Counted from the first letter of the stretch, positions 34,242 to 43,014 are shown. The stretch is 64,000 nt of DNA from Lachnospiraceae bacterium (GCA_017461045.1 JAFTZJ010000024.1:22021-86020); one strand, 5' to 3'. The notes: generated by a model not told the origin, from the sequence alone. Made by a program: numbers and translations.

Positions 34242-36554
34242 TTGAAAGCAAAGAGTAAGGTTATTATATTAATTATTGGAATTTTGGCAGTGCTGGGCGT
34301 TGTTGGAGGAGGACTGATTCATAAGATGTTTTTCTCCATTTCTCAGCCAGATGTATATTATACCCGTCAGGAAGCAGAACTTATGTTGCAGCAGTTGAAT
34401 GAAGGAACTGCCGTTCTCAATTTGGAACCGGAAGATAAGGGCGGTTTTACCGTAGGTGATGCGAAGAATGTTTTACAAGTCTTATTGGACTATGATGAAG
34501 CGACCATTGAGAAGGAAGCAGCACCTCATGCAGATGCAGTGTCTCCGATTGGCTTCTTATATAATGCAAGAGATAAGGTTATGCTGTCCCAGACAGAGTT
34601 TCAAGCATTTTATGAATATTTGATTGAGAAAAGCGGAACTCAGATGGTGCAGGTAAAGTCTTGCTTGATTTTAGATACCGTGCAAGAGGAATTAGAGGAT
34701 GGAACCAGCCGTTTGTATTTGATTACATCAGAGGAAAAACTGTTGGTGCAGGCCTTCGATGAAAAGCGACAAGAGAAGCTGCTTAAGCAGTTCATAGATT
34801 CAGAGGATTCTTTAGTACAAGTTTACACTACGGAAGGTCGTGTGTTCGATTATACCGGAGACGGAACAGATTCCGTATTATTATCTAACGTGTGGATTGA
34901 GTCTTCGGATGATACACAGCTACAAGTGTTTATCAATGGCTATCATAAGACCTATGCTTGTAATCTGGAAAACGGAGAAAAGGTAGAGTCCACCTTGGCA
35001 GATATCCGTATATCCGCACAAGGAGTGTCGGATATCTTTATGAAATCCGATGTGATTACGGCAAAGGTATTGGCTGTAGGAGAAGATAGTGTAGAAGTAG
35101 AAGGCTATGGAAAACTGGCTCTTTCTGAGAATTATCGTATTTACAAGGTATATGGTGAATTAGCGGTAGAGCCTACCTCCCAGATTCTGGTAGGATATTC
35201 TACAACGAATTTTGTAGTGGCAGATGGTAAAATCGAAGCCGCTTTGATAACGGAGCCAATTCAGGCGGATCATATTCGTGTGGTTTTGGGAAATAGTGAT
35301 TATACTTCACTGATTCATGATGAGGTGGTACTGACGGCGGATTGTCCGTTTACCATGAAGTTCAATGAGCAGACGATGGTATTCGAGGCAGGCGAAGAGA
35401 TTGCATTAACTATGACCTGTGGTTATATGGCAGGTGGACGGGTACATTTGTCACCAAATGAAGAAAATGGACGTATTCAGGTTCTATCTATAACCAGAAA
35501 TGGCAAACAACCATCCTACCGGGGAACCATTGAAGTTGCACCGTATGGAGAGAATGGGTTGACCATTGTGAATGAACTGAGTTTAGAAGAGTATTTATAT
35601 ACAGTAGTACCAAGTGAGATGCCGACCTCGTATGGTTCTGAGGCATTACAGGTACAGGCAATTTGTGCCAGAGGATATGCCTACGCAAAGATGTTGGATG
35701 GTACCTATGCCAAGTACGGTGCCCATTTGGACGACAGTACAATGACCCAGGTGTATAATGCCATTGAAGAAAGTGAAGAATCAATATTAGCGGTTAAGGA
35801 CACTTATGGCATGGTTCCGTTTTATAACGGTGAAGTGATTCAGGCATACTTTTTCTCCACTTCTTGCGGAACCACTTGTAATAATGGAGATGTTTGGGAA
35901 GGGGAGGCCTTACCGTATCTGACAGATAAATTAGAATGTGAGAATGCAGGGGAAGTGAACTTTACAGATGAAACTGCATTTCGGGCATTTATAGATGATA
36001 GTAGTGCATATGATACTTATGAGAAAGATTATTCCATGTATCGTTGGAATATAGAATACACACCGGAACAAATGACAGCAGCCATTGATGCAACCTTGGA
36101 GCAACGTTATGAAAGTAATCCGGAGCGTATTTTAACGTTACAAAGTGACGGAACCTATGCGAGTCAGCCAATTACAACAGTTGGAGAAGTACAGGACATT
36201 CAGATAACAGCACGTGGCAAAAGCGGTATTGTAAAGGAAATTACAGTGATAGGTTCAAAGGCGACTGTGAAAGCAACGGGACAGACCAACGCTCGTGCAT
36301 TAATGACGCCGATTCAGGTAACTATTCGTCGACAGGATGGTTCGGAATCCGTAGAATGGTCATTGATTCCTAGTCCATTTTACTATGTAACCAAGAATGG
36401 TGACGGTAACTTCGTAATTGTAGGTGGCGGGTTTGGCCATGGAGTTGGTATGAGCCAAAATGGAACGAAAGCAATGACAGAACTGGGTTATAGTGCGGAG
36501 GAAATTATTAAGCATTATTATACCGGCGTGGAGATTATTAATATTTATCGCTAG
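34242..36554 (+). CDS. SpoIID/LytB domain-containing protein, large form
   Basis: 770 aa from a TTG start with AGAGGA 8 bases upstream; no better start is near. One N-terminal transmembrane helix (about 6-28) anchors a 400-residue extracytoplasmic region without recognised domains, then a SpoIID domain (about 425-765): LSLEEYLYTVVPSEMP with the Glu that is catalytic in SpoIID, YFFSTSCGTTCNNGDVW, and GGGFGHGVGMSQNGTKAMTE. SpoIID is a lytic transglycosylase acting on denuded glycan during engulfment. B. subtilis SpoIID is about 340 aa, so this is more than double; it may be the engulfment enzyme or a vegetative LytB-like homologue. Confidence 0.87.
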   Translation: MKAKSKVIILIIGILAVLGVVGGGLIHKMFFSISQPDVYYTRQEAELMLQQLNEGTAVLNLEPEDKGGFTVGDAKNVLQVLLDYDEATIEKEAAPHADAVSPIGFLYNARDKVMLSQTEFQAFYEYLIEKSGTQMVQVKSCLILDTVQEELEDGTSRLYLITSEEKLLVQAFDEKRQEKLLKQFIDSEDSLVQVYTTEGRVFDYTGDGTDSVLLSNVWIESSDDTQLQVFINGYHKTYACNLENGEKVESTLADIRISAQGVSDIFMKSDVITAKVLAVGEDSVEVEGYGKLALSENYRIYKVYGELAVEPTSQILVGYSTTNFVVADGKIEAALITEPIQADHIRVVLGNSDYTSLIHDEVVLTADCPFTMKFNEQTMVFEAGEEIALTMTCGYMAGGRVHLSPNEENGRIQVLSITRNGKQPSYRGTIEVAPYGENGLTIVNELSLEEYLYTVVPSEMPTSYGSEALQVQAICARGYAYAKMLDGTYAKYGAHLDDSTMTQVYNAIEESEESILAVKDTYGMVPFYNGEVIQAYFFSTSCGTTCNNGDVWEGEALPYLTDKLECENAGEVNFTDETAFRAFIDDSSAYDTYEKDYSMYRWNIEYTPEQMTAAIDATLEQRYESNPERILTLQSDGTYASQPITTVGEVQDIQITARGKSGIVKEITVIGSKATVKATGQTNARALMTPIQVTIRRQDGSESVEWSLIPSPFYYVTKNGDGNFVIVGGGFGHGVGMSQNGTKAMTELGYSAEEIIKHYYTGVEIINIYR

Positions 36555-36625
36555 ATATAATGCTGGCTTATAAGGCGAAGGGTGTGCGACAACGGATAGA
36601 TAATGTATTTCAAAGGAGAAATTAG

Positions 36626-37453
36626 ATGAATAGGATGATTCGTATATTTCGGGATTTTTTGAAACGAATTAAAGAGGATCATGTATCTGCCTATGCAGCA
36701 CCAGCATCTGTCTTTTTGATTTTATCAGTATTTCCTTTCAGTAGAGTGATTTTAACAATGGTAAAGGTATTACCGATTCCACAGGAATATATGATTATTG
36801 CACTGCATTATCTCTTACCTAACGAGATTGAAAGTCTGATTATGTCGGTGTTACTGGATATGATTTTCAATTCCGGGGGGCCGATGTTATCTTTTTCCAT
36901 TATTATTGCGTTATGGTCTGCTTCCAGAGGGATATTATCCATTAGCAATGGTTTGAATTCGGTTTATCGTACGGAAGAATCCAGAAATTACTTCGTGTTG
37001 CGAAGTATCGCAACGTTGCATACATTAATTGTAGCAATTGCACTGGTAGTCTTATTGGTAGTTTTTGTGTTTGGCAATTCTATTTATCAGTTGGTAATCG
37101 AGGAGATTCCCTTACTGAATCAGGTTGCCGGTACAATTTTAAGTGTGCGGGTAATTGCCGGATTTGGGTTATTATTCGTAATGTTTGTTGCTATGTATAA
37201 GGGGTTGCCGAATCACAAGATTACATTGCGGCAGGCGGCGCCGGGGGCTTTATTCTCGGCAGTTTCATGGATATTGGTTTCCTTTGGGTTTTCTGTTTAT
37301 GTCAATCATTTTAGTGATTATTCCAGATTGTATGGAAGTCTGGCCGGAATTGCCATTGCAATGGTCTGGGTTTATTTAATGATGAATCTGGTGCTATGGG
37401 GCGGCGAAATAAACGAATATATTATGGAGCAAGAACCCAAAAGCAAGTATTGA
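36626..37453 (+). CDS. YihY/virulence factor BrkB family membrane protein
   Basis: 275 aa with six transmembrane segments. The opening DHVSAYAAPASVFLILSVFP and the central SFSIIIALWSASRGILSISN, then GLNSVYRTEESRNYF and MAMYKGLPNHKITLRQAAPG-like sequence, match the YihY/UPF0761 family (once misnamed RNase BN). Molecular function is unknown. AAGGAG lies about 8 bases before the ATG. It is 71 bases after the SpoIID-like gene in the same direction. Confidence 0.88.
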   Translation: MNRMIRIFRDFLKRIKEDHVSAYAAPASVFLILSVFPFSRVILTMVKVLPIPQEYMIIALHYLLPNEIESLIMSVLLDMIFNSGGPMLSFSIIIALWSASRGILSISNGLNSVYRTEESRNYFVLRSIATLHTLIVAIALVVLLVVFVFGNSIYQLVIEEIPLLNQVAGTILSVRVIAGFGLLFVMFVAMYKGLPNHKITLRQAAPGALFSAVSWILVSFGFSVYVNHFSDYSRLYGSLAGIAIAMVWVYLMMNLVLWGGEINEYIMEQEPKSKY

Positions 37454-37478
37454 AGTTTTAAAATGAATTTGTTATAAT
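37450..37478 (+). promoter_or_regulatory. SigA-type promoter for the DivIVA-like gene
   Basis: TTGAAG (37450-37455), 17 bases, TATAAT (37473-37478), overlapping the end of the yihY-like gene. Confidence 0.6.
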
Positions 37479-37539
37479 CATTTTATATGAAAATAGGGAA
37501 AATTTTTGTGTATTTTAACATAGAAAGGAAGAATGTGGG

Positions 37540-38241
37540 ATGAATGAGATCGTAGTATCCAGCGAGAGACATTTTAGTCGTGCAATTTTAGGTTTGAATA
37601 AGACAGAAGTATATTCGTATCTGAATGAAGTAAGCAGTGCGTATGAAGAATTGCAGTTGCAGATCCAGGTATTAAAGGATCAGAACAATAAGTTGGCAGA
37701 TTCTAACCGTGAGAATGCATTAAAGTTATATAATTTGCAGAATGATATTACAGAAGCACAGAAGAAGACAGATCGTGCTAACGTAGAGTTGGAAGCAGCG
37801 AAGAAAGAGAATGCAGCATTGCGTCGGGAATTAGATGCAGCTGAGAAGCGGATTAGTAAGCTGACCGATGACTTGATTAAGACCGGAGCTGATATTGCAG
37901 TAGCAGAGAAGCCGAAGACTGAGGAACCAAAGGTAGAAGAAACCAAGGGCTTTACTCCAAAACCAATCTTTGATACAGAAGAGAAGAAGACTGAGGAACC
38001 GAAGGCAGAAGAGCCTGTGAAGGAAGAGCCAAAGGACATCTTTGCTGAATTAAAGGATTTGGCAGCGAAGGAAAAGGAAGCAAAGCAGGAGGCTGCGGCA
38101 GAAACCGTTGATAATACTGCTTCCAGTGTAGACGTTATTGATGAAGATGAAGTATATGCCGGTGAAGTTGAAATCGTGGTTGATGAAAGTATGCTGATTG
38201 GCAATGATGACGATGATGATGAAGGATTTACATTCCTGTAA
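37540..38241 (+). CDS. DivIVA-like coiled-coil protein
   Basis: 233 aa. Residues 12-40 (FSRAILGLNKTEVYSYLNEV) resemble the N-terminal membrane-curvature domain of DivIVA/GpsB. A coiled coil follows (about 40-112), then a disordered region with repeated EEPK/TEEPKAEE units and a strongly acidic C-terminus (DDDDDEGF). DivIVA relatives mark division sites and cell poles and recruit partners. The gene is monocistronic: own promoter and terminator. The domain match is short, so other coiled-coil families remain possible. Confidence 0.68.
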   Translation: MNEIVVSSERHFSRAILGLNKTEVYSYLNEVSSAYEELQLQIQVLKDQNNKLADSNRENALKLYNLQNDITEAQKKTDRANVELEAAKKENAALRRELDAAEKRISKLTDDLIKTGADIAVAEKPKTEEPKVEETKGFTPKPIFDTEEKKTEEPKAEEPVKEEPKDIFAELKDLAAKEKEAKQEAAAETVDNTASSVDVIDEDEVYAGEVEIVVDESMLIGNDDDDDEGFTFL

Positions 38242-38253
38242 ATAGTAATTAAG

Positions 38254-38300
38254 AATACACCTTAAGTGTTAGAAGGCTGACATTTAGAGGTGTATTTTTT
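38254..38300 (+). terminator. Rho-independent terminator after the DivIVA-like gene
   Basis: AATACACCT (38254-38262) pairs with AGGTGTATT (38288-38296), extended internally by TAAGTGT/ACATTTA, and is followed by a T-run to 38300. Confidence 0.8.
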
Positions 38301-38308
38301 ATGTATGA

Positions 38309-38337
38309 TTGGAATTACCTTATTTCTTGCATATAAT
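38309..38337 (+). promoter_or_regulatory. SigA-type promoter for the subtilase gene
   Basis: TTGGAA (38309-38314), 17 bases, TATAAT (38332-38337). The -35 covers the TTG that opens the longest subtilase frame, which argues that translation starts further down. Confidence 0.55.
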
Positions 38338-38350
38338 AAGTAGAAATAAT

Positions 38351-40123
38351 ATGGATGGCTCGAATATGGATATGAATCGAGTGGGAGAAGGTATACCTCC
38401 CAATAATTGTAAGGAACGGATTCTTAGCAATGATTATGCAGATTACATTGTGTCCAATAATGGAGACGCAGATGGGTTGCGCTCATTTTTTCAAGGGGAA
38501 TGTGTGAAGGTATTAGATGACAATCTGGCATTGGTGAACCTTGAACGTTTGGATATTGATTTGATGACGGTTATTACGCAATTATATTATATGGTGCCCA
38601 AATGCTATGGACCTATGGACACCACCAGCATGGAAGAAAGCGGAATTCTAAAGGTGCAAAACCAGCCGGTGTTATCCTTGCGTGGACGCAAGATTCTGGT
38701 GGGAATTATTGACACGGGAATTGATTATCGCAATCCACTATTTCAATATGAAGACGGAAGCACAAGAATTAAAGCTATATGGGATCAAACCATCCAAAGT
38801 GGGCAACCGCCGGAGGGGCTGGAATATGGAAGCGAATATTCGGAAGCAATGATAAATCAGGCATTGCAGTCGGAGAATCCATTGGAGATTGTCCCGTCCG
38901 TTGATACGAACGGACACGGAACCTTTGTTTCCGGAATTATAGCCGGCGGGAAAGATGAAGATAATGATTTTACGGGAGCAGCACCTCAGGCAGAGCTGGT
39001 GGTGGTAAAATTGAAACAGGCAAAGGAATATTTAAAGGAATTTTATGCTATAGATGCAGAAGAGGTATACCAGGAAACGGATATTATGATGGCAATCCAT
39101 TATATGCGACTTCAGGCGGCTAAGTTTGACCAATCCATATGTATTTATCTGGGAATGGGAACCAATAGTGGCGACCACGCAGGAAAAGGCGCTTTAAGTG
39201 AATACTTAAATCGTGTGAATTTGTTTCCCGGATTCTTTGTGGCAGTTCCTGTAGGAAATGAGGGCAATGCACGTCATCATTATTATGGTAGGGTGGATGC
39301 CGAAGAGGACTATCATACAGTCGAGATTAATGTGGGTGCAGAGGAGTCGGGATTTGTACTGGAATTATGGGGGGAGACGCCATACACCTATGCAGTTGGT
39401 TTGGAATCCCCTTTCGGAGAAATTATTGAACGAGTGCCTCCTAATTTTCTGTATCATCAGGATTTTAACTTTTTGCTGGAAGGAGCAAAGGTGGAGATTT
39501 CCTATGTGCTAGTAGAAGAATTGTCCGGAAAGCAGTTGATTTTTTTGCGTTTTCAAAATCCTACAGAAGGGATTTGGCGCATTCGCGTCTATGCTACCGG
39601 GAATGGACAGAATGAATTTCATATGTGGTTGCCGATTCGAGAATTTGTATCGGATAATACCTTTTTTCTGGAACCGGAGCCGGATACCACCTTAACAGAG
39701 CCTTCCTCTGCTGAGGGACCAACCGGAACAACGGCCTATAATCATACCACAGACAGTCTGTACATTGAGGCCGGTCGGGGGTATACTACAATTGGAGGCA
39801 TTAAACCGGATATTACGGCACCGGGAGTAAATGTATATGGACCCTCCATAGAACGAACTCCTGATGGGAATTATCGGTACACCAGAAGAAGCGGAACCAG
39901 CATTGCAACTGCACATGTAGTTGGTGCTGCAGCACTCTTGATGGAATGGGCAGAAACCCGTGCAGATATAGTTCGTATGAATGGCGTAAAAGTAAAACGG
40001 TATTTGATACGGGGAGCCAATCGAAGAACCGATTTGAATTATCCGAATCCTCAGTGGGGATATGGAACCTTGGATTTATATGGAACCTTTCAACAACTGC
40101 AACAGCCGGATTTTAACGAATAA
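38351..40123 (+). CDS. S8 family serine peptidase, Csp-like
   Basis: 590 aa from ATG 38351; ATGs at 38366 and 38372 are equally possible, and none has a strong ribosome site. The triad is complete: Asp in VGIIDTGIDYRN (about residue 121), His in DTNGHGTFVSGI (about 188) and Ser in RRSGTSIATAHVVG (about 516). The spacing between His and Ser leaves room for a large jelly-roll insertion, as in clostridial Csp germination proteases. There is no signal peptide, also as in Csp. A germination role is possible, but several such paralogues occur in Lachnospiraceae and their roles are unknown. Confidence 0.84.
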   Translation: MDGSNMDMNRVGEGIPPNNCKERILSNDYADYIVSNNGDADGLRSFFQGECVKVLDDNLALVNLERLDIDLMTVITQLYYMVPKCYGPMDTTSMEESGILKVQNQPVLSLRGRKILVGIIDTGIDYRNPLFQYEDGSTRIKAIWDQTIQSGQPPEGLEYGSEYSEAMINQALQSENPLEIVPSVDTNGHGTFVSGIIAGGKDEDNDFTGAAPQAELVVVKLKQAKEYLKEFYAIDAEEVYQETDIMMAIHYMRLQAAKFDQSICIYLGMGTNSGDHAGKGALSEYLNRVNLFPGFFVAVPVGNEGNARHHYYGRVDAEEDYHTVEINVGAEESGFVLELWGETPYTYAVGLESPFGEIIERVPPNFLYHQDFNFLLEGAKVEISYVLVEELSGKQLIFLRFQNPTEGIWRIRVYATGNGQNEFHMWLPIREFVSDNTFFLEPEPDTTLTEPSSAEGPTGTTAYNHTTDSLYIEAGRGYTTIGGIKPDITAPGVNVYGPSIERTPDGNYRYTRRSGTSIATAHVVGAAALLMEWAETRADIVRMNGVKVKRYLIRGANRRTDLNYPNPQWGYGTLDLYGTFQQLQQPDFNE

Positions 40124-40146
40124 TTTATGGAAAGTAAGGAGAACCA

Positions 40147-40506
40147 ATGAAAAAGAAAATACAAAACTACATTGCAAGGATTGACAGCCTGCTGGCAGAA
40201 CCGCCGGAAGGAATTGATTACGGGAAAGAGCAACAGAAGCATTTGGTACAAATACAGTTTTTTATGCATGAGCGGTTGGTTCATGAGATTGTAATGGTGC
40301 TATTTGCTCTGTTAACGGTGCTTGTATTTATTGCACTTGTAATAACGCAGCAGTTATTGTTTGTAATTCTGCTGATTGCATTGTTGGTGCTTCTGGTTCC
40401 ATATATTATGCATTATTATACTCTGGAAAACGGCGTACAATATATGTATGAGCAGTATGATGAGATGGAGCGGAGAAAAGAGACAAATCAAATGGACGCT
40501 GAGTAG
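40147..40506 (+). CDS. Small membrane protein of unknown function
   Basis: 119 aa, family not recognised. An N-terminal amphipathic segment (about 45 residues) precedes two adjacent transmembrane helices (about residues 46-92, IVMVLFALLTVLVFIALVIT and LLFVILLIALLVLLVPYIMH) and a charged tail (YEQYDEMERRKE). Both ends are probably cytoplasmic. AAGGAG lies 7 bases before the ATG. It follows the subtilase by 23 bases, so the two are probably cotranscribed. Confidence 0.75.
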   Translation: MKKKIQNYIARIDSLLAEPPEGIDYGKEQQKHLVQIQFFMHERLVHEIVMVLFALLTVLVFIALVITQQLLFVILLIALLVLLVPYIMHYYTLENGVQYMYEQYDEMERRKETNQMDAE

Positions 40507-40528
40507 CTTATAAAGTCATTTAAAATAG

Positions 40529-40565
40529 CAGGAAACAGGATTATAACCCTGTTTCCTGTTTTGTT
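40529..40565. terminator. Bidirectional terminator between convergent genes
   Basis: CAGGAAACAGG (40529-40539) pairs with CCTGTTTCCTG (40548-40558); TTTTGTT follows on the plus strand and a T-rich tract follows on the minus strand. It serves the small membrane protein gene and the minus-strand lipoprotein gene. Confidence 0.85.
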
Positions 40566-41004
40566 AACGGCTTTGATTGATTTCTTCTGTGCTGATAGAA
40601 GTATCGTTCTGTGTAGAATTATAAGTTCCATTGGTAACATCATTTACATTTTGATAGTTATTGTCCATGCTTCTGGAATTGTTCCCACCATTTGTGACAT
40701 CATCTACCATGTTTCCTACACCGTTGGCGGCATCATCTATCATGTCACCCACGCCGCCTGCAGCATCATTTACAAGCTCTCCGGCATCGTCAATAATGTT
40801 GCTTACACCGGTTCCGGCATTGTCGTTTGTTGTGCCGTTGTTGTCGTTGGTGGTGTCTGCACTATTTTCAGTATTGGTTGTATCGTTCATAATGGAAGAA
40901 TCGTTAGTAGAACCATTGTTTTTGTTACGATTACAACCGGTGAATGTACATGCAAGTAATGCAAGACAACCGCATAAAACCATGATTTGTTTGATTTTTT
41001 TCAT
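40564..41004 (-). CDS. Asn/Asp/Gly-rich lipoprotein with 11-residue repeats
   Basis: 146 aa. A lipoprotein signal ends at Cys19 (LLAC) or Cys24 (FTGC). The mature part is low-complexity, rich in Asn, Asp, Thr and Gly, with about three and a half 11-residue units such as VNDAAGGVGDM, IDDAANGVGNM and VDDVTNGG. Hendecad repeats of this type suggest a right-handed helix or LEA-like behaviour. No family was recognised. AAGGAG lies 7 bases before ATG 41004; the six upstream codons of the longer frame overlap that site. It follows the deacetylase gene by 130 bases. Confidence 0.75.
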   Translation of the reverse strand: MKKIKQIMVLCGCLALLACTFTGCNRNKNNGSTNDSSIMNDTTNTENSADTTNDNNGTTNDNAGTGVSNIIDDAGELVNDAAGGVGDMIDDAANGVGNMVDDVTNGGNNSRSMDNNYQNVNDVTNGTYNSTQNDTSISTEEINQSR

Positions 41005-41133
41005 AGTATAACTCCTTTGCATTTTGTATATTTTTCAGGACAGAATGAAAAGGATGTTCTGTCGTGTTAATAGTATGAGCCATTTCTATCATTCTTAAAA
41101 AGGAAGTAATTGCTAATTAAAAAATGATTTGAT

Positions 41134-41952
41134 TTAGGATGCCGGAAACTGGCGACCGGTATGGTCAATGGTATAGTTATCGGTATAAATCAAATCAGAA
41201 ACTGTAACAAATGAGTATCCTTCGGCTTCTAAACGTGTCAGGAGTTCGTCCAGTGCCGCACCGGTATAAGTGGCACCGTTATGCAGAAGAATAATGGCAC
41301 CATTTTCTAAATCCGGATCCTCCATTACGGTATGAATAATGCTTTCCACACCATAATCCTTCCAATCAACGGAGTCCACGCTTTGATTGATGCTGGAATA
41401 GCCACAGGACTTGGCAACTGTTACCACCTGATCATTCCAATCGCTATATGGGGCACGAAATACAGTCATGTTGGTTTGGGTAAGGGCATAGACCTGTTGG
41501 TGACAAGTCATGATTTCTGAGGTCATTTCCTCCTGAGTGATTTGAGGCATGTGCAAATGATTGGTACCATGATTGCCAAGCTCATGTCCGGCAGCGTGGA
41601 TTGCTTGAATGGCATCCGGATAGCGTTCCACCCAATCGCCGGAGACAAAGAAGGTAGCAGTGGCATTGTGAGCTTCCAAGGTTGCCAGAATATCAGTCAG
41701 GTCTTCATCTCCCCAAGCGGCATCAAAGGTAAGTGCAACAACCGGTTTGTTAGTTTCCACGCTGTAAATCGGTAATTCAGAACGGACAGGATTGGATAAG
41801 GTTGGTGTGATTTGAGCTGAAGTTGTAGTACGCAAATGATTTGCAGATGCTACATAGAGACAAACGGCAGTTAGGAGAATCACTGTCATGGTTTGCATAT
41901 AAGAGGTATTGATTTCCGGAAATAGGGCGTCCGGAGATTTTTTTTGTTTCAT
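41134..41952 (-). CDS. Polysaccharide deacetylase, PdaB-like
   Basis: 272 aa: one N-terminal transmembrane helix (about 20-37) and a NodB domain. Motif 1 is VALTFDAAWGDEDL, motif 2 HELGNHGTNHLHM (metal-binding His residues), motif 3 FRAPYSDWN. The TFDAAWG-ED form is typical of sporulation PdaB deacetylases, which are needed for spore cortex stability in B. subtilis, rather than of general chitin deacetylases with TFDDG. GAGGAAG lies 9 bases before the ATG but is inside one arm of a 12-bp inverted repeat. Confidence 0.87.
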   Translation of the reverse strand: MKQKKSPDALFPEINTSYMQTMTVILLTAVCLYVASANHLRTTTSAQITPTLSNPVRSELPIYSVETNKPVVALTFDAAWGDEDLTDILATLEAHNATATFFVSGDWVERYPDAIQAIHAAGHELGNHGTNHLHMPQITQEEMTSEIMTCHQQVYALTQTNMTVFRAPYSDWNDQVVTVAKSCGYSSINQSVDSVDWKDYGVESIIHTVMEDPDLENGAIILLHNGATYTGAALDELLTRLEAEGYSFVTVSDLIYTDNYTIDHTGRQFPAS

Positions 41953-41959
41953 AATAGAA

Positions 41960-41999
41960 CAACTTCCTCATTTATTGTAGTTAGTTTATGAGGAAGTTG
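41960..41999 (-). repeat. Inverted repeat that covers the deacetylase ribosome site
   Basis: CAACTTCCTCAT and ATGAGGAAGTTG (41960-41971, 41988-41999) are perfect 12-base complements with a 16-base loop. On the minus strand the distal arm contains the GAGGAAG ribosome site of the deacetylase and the proximal arm its exact complement; the proximal arm overlaps the stop of the upstream gene. There is no T-tract, so it is not a typical terminator. Confidence 0.7.
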
Positions 42000-42792
42000 C
42001 TTCATTTATTACTGTATATAATTTGTCGGATATGGAAATCTGCTGATAGCGTTCCAGATATTCTTCTTTGGTTAGAGAACTAATATAGTTCCGGATGTAT
42101 TGTTTGGAAGAACCTTTGTGTTGTAAGGTGTCTGCAGCCTTGTTATAGGCAATGGCAGCATCTTCCTCTGTGTTATAGCGCCCTATAATATAATTTCCGT
42201 TAATGTGAATCGAGGCAGTGTAGAGGGTTTTGCCCTTACGTTGTTCTTCCACGACCCCCATAAAATGATTTAGGACTTTGATATTCTGATATCGATAATC
42301 CTGGTTGTCTCCATTTACAAAGATATAATCCCTGCCTTCTACAGCAAATCTGCGGATTCCGTAACGGGATAGGATTCCGTATTGACTTCCGTAATGACAT
42401 ACAAAAAGGTATCCGCCTCGTCGCTGGATGGTGTGAGAGGAGTAGAAGAATAAGTCATCCCGGTCGAATTTGATGGCATAATTCGGACTGAAATAATACA
42501 AAAAATATCCCGGATATAAGTAAATAGGAGTCTTAATATATAGACCGTTATTACGAAGATTTACCAGAGATACGTATTTTCCAAAGGCTAGCTTACTATT
42601 GGCCGGATAGGCTTCAACTGTTGTCCGGAGCCCGTTTAGAATAGAAGATGCTTCCTGATAGGCAGCATTGCCATGTTCCGGATTGGAATAGCTTCCTAAG
42701 CTGATATGCTTGCCATTATAGGTGACAGAAGCACGATAATAGCAGCTTCCATCCTTGCGATATGCAGTTGAAACACCGGGTAAAACAGCCAT
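41986..42792 (-). CDS. AP2-like DNA-binding protein with two AP2 repeats
   Basis: 268 aa. Two AP2/ERF-like units are seen: about residues 6-54 (PGVSTAYRKDGSCYYRASVT, GKHISLGSYSN) and about 178-224 (GVVEEQRKGKTLYTASIHIN, IIGRYNTEEDAAIAYNKAAD). Directly before the second, RDYIFVNGDNQDYRYQNIKV resembles the C-terminal half of an HNH motif as found in HNH-AP2 homing endonucleases, but the catalytic His pair is missing. It is probably a domesticated, nuclease-dead derivative acting as a DNA-binding regulator. AGGAG lies 7 bases before ATG 42792; the longer frame from 42834 has no site. Confidence 0.72.
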   Translation of the reverse strand: MAVLPGVSTAYRKDGSCYYRASVTYNGKHISLGSYSNPEHGNAAYQEASSILNGLRTTVEAYPANSKLAFGKYVSLVNLRNNGLYIKTPIYLYPGYFLYYFSPNYAIKFDRDDLFFYSSHTIQRRGGYLFVCHYGSQYGILSRYGIRRFAVEGRDYIFVNGDNQDYRYQNIKVLNHFMGVVEEQRKGKTLYTASIHINGNYIIGRYNTEEDAAIAYNKAADTLQHKGSSKQYIRNYISSLTKEEYLERYQQISISDKLYTVINEATSS

Positions 42793-42850
42793 AATGTGTC
42801 TCCTATTATTTATTCGCCTGAGTGGCATTTTCATTCGTTTTATCTATATA

Positions 42851-42879
42851 ATTGTAGTATATTGAGTTGGAAAGAGCAA
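42851..42879 (-). promoter_or_regulatory. SigA-type promoter for the AP2-like gene
   Basis: On the minus strand, TTGCTC (42879-42874), 17 bases, TACAAT (42856-42851), about 60 bases before the start codon. Confidence 0.5.
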
Positions 42880-42985
42880 GAAAAATGGTTCTCGTTTAAA
42901 CTGACCAAAACAGACGGATAATTTAATGATTTATTGTATAGTTTTTGGTTAAAATATGGAAATGTGATTAAATTATGCAACAATA

Positions 42986-43014
42986 TAGACATATTCGGCA
43001 AATAGTCGTATAAT
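42986..43014 (+). promoter_or_regulatory. SigA-type promoter for the unrecognised helical protein
   Basis: TAGACA (42986-42991), 17 bases, TATAAT (43009-43014). The divergent gap of 300 bases (42793-43092) holds this promoter and the AP2-gene promoter; nothing else was seen. Confidence 0.58.

Noticed and set aside
40561-41011. Plus-strand frames of 116 and 132 codons.
   Set aside because: They are antisense to the lipoprotein gene and owe their openness to its repetitive Asn/Asp codons.
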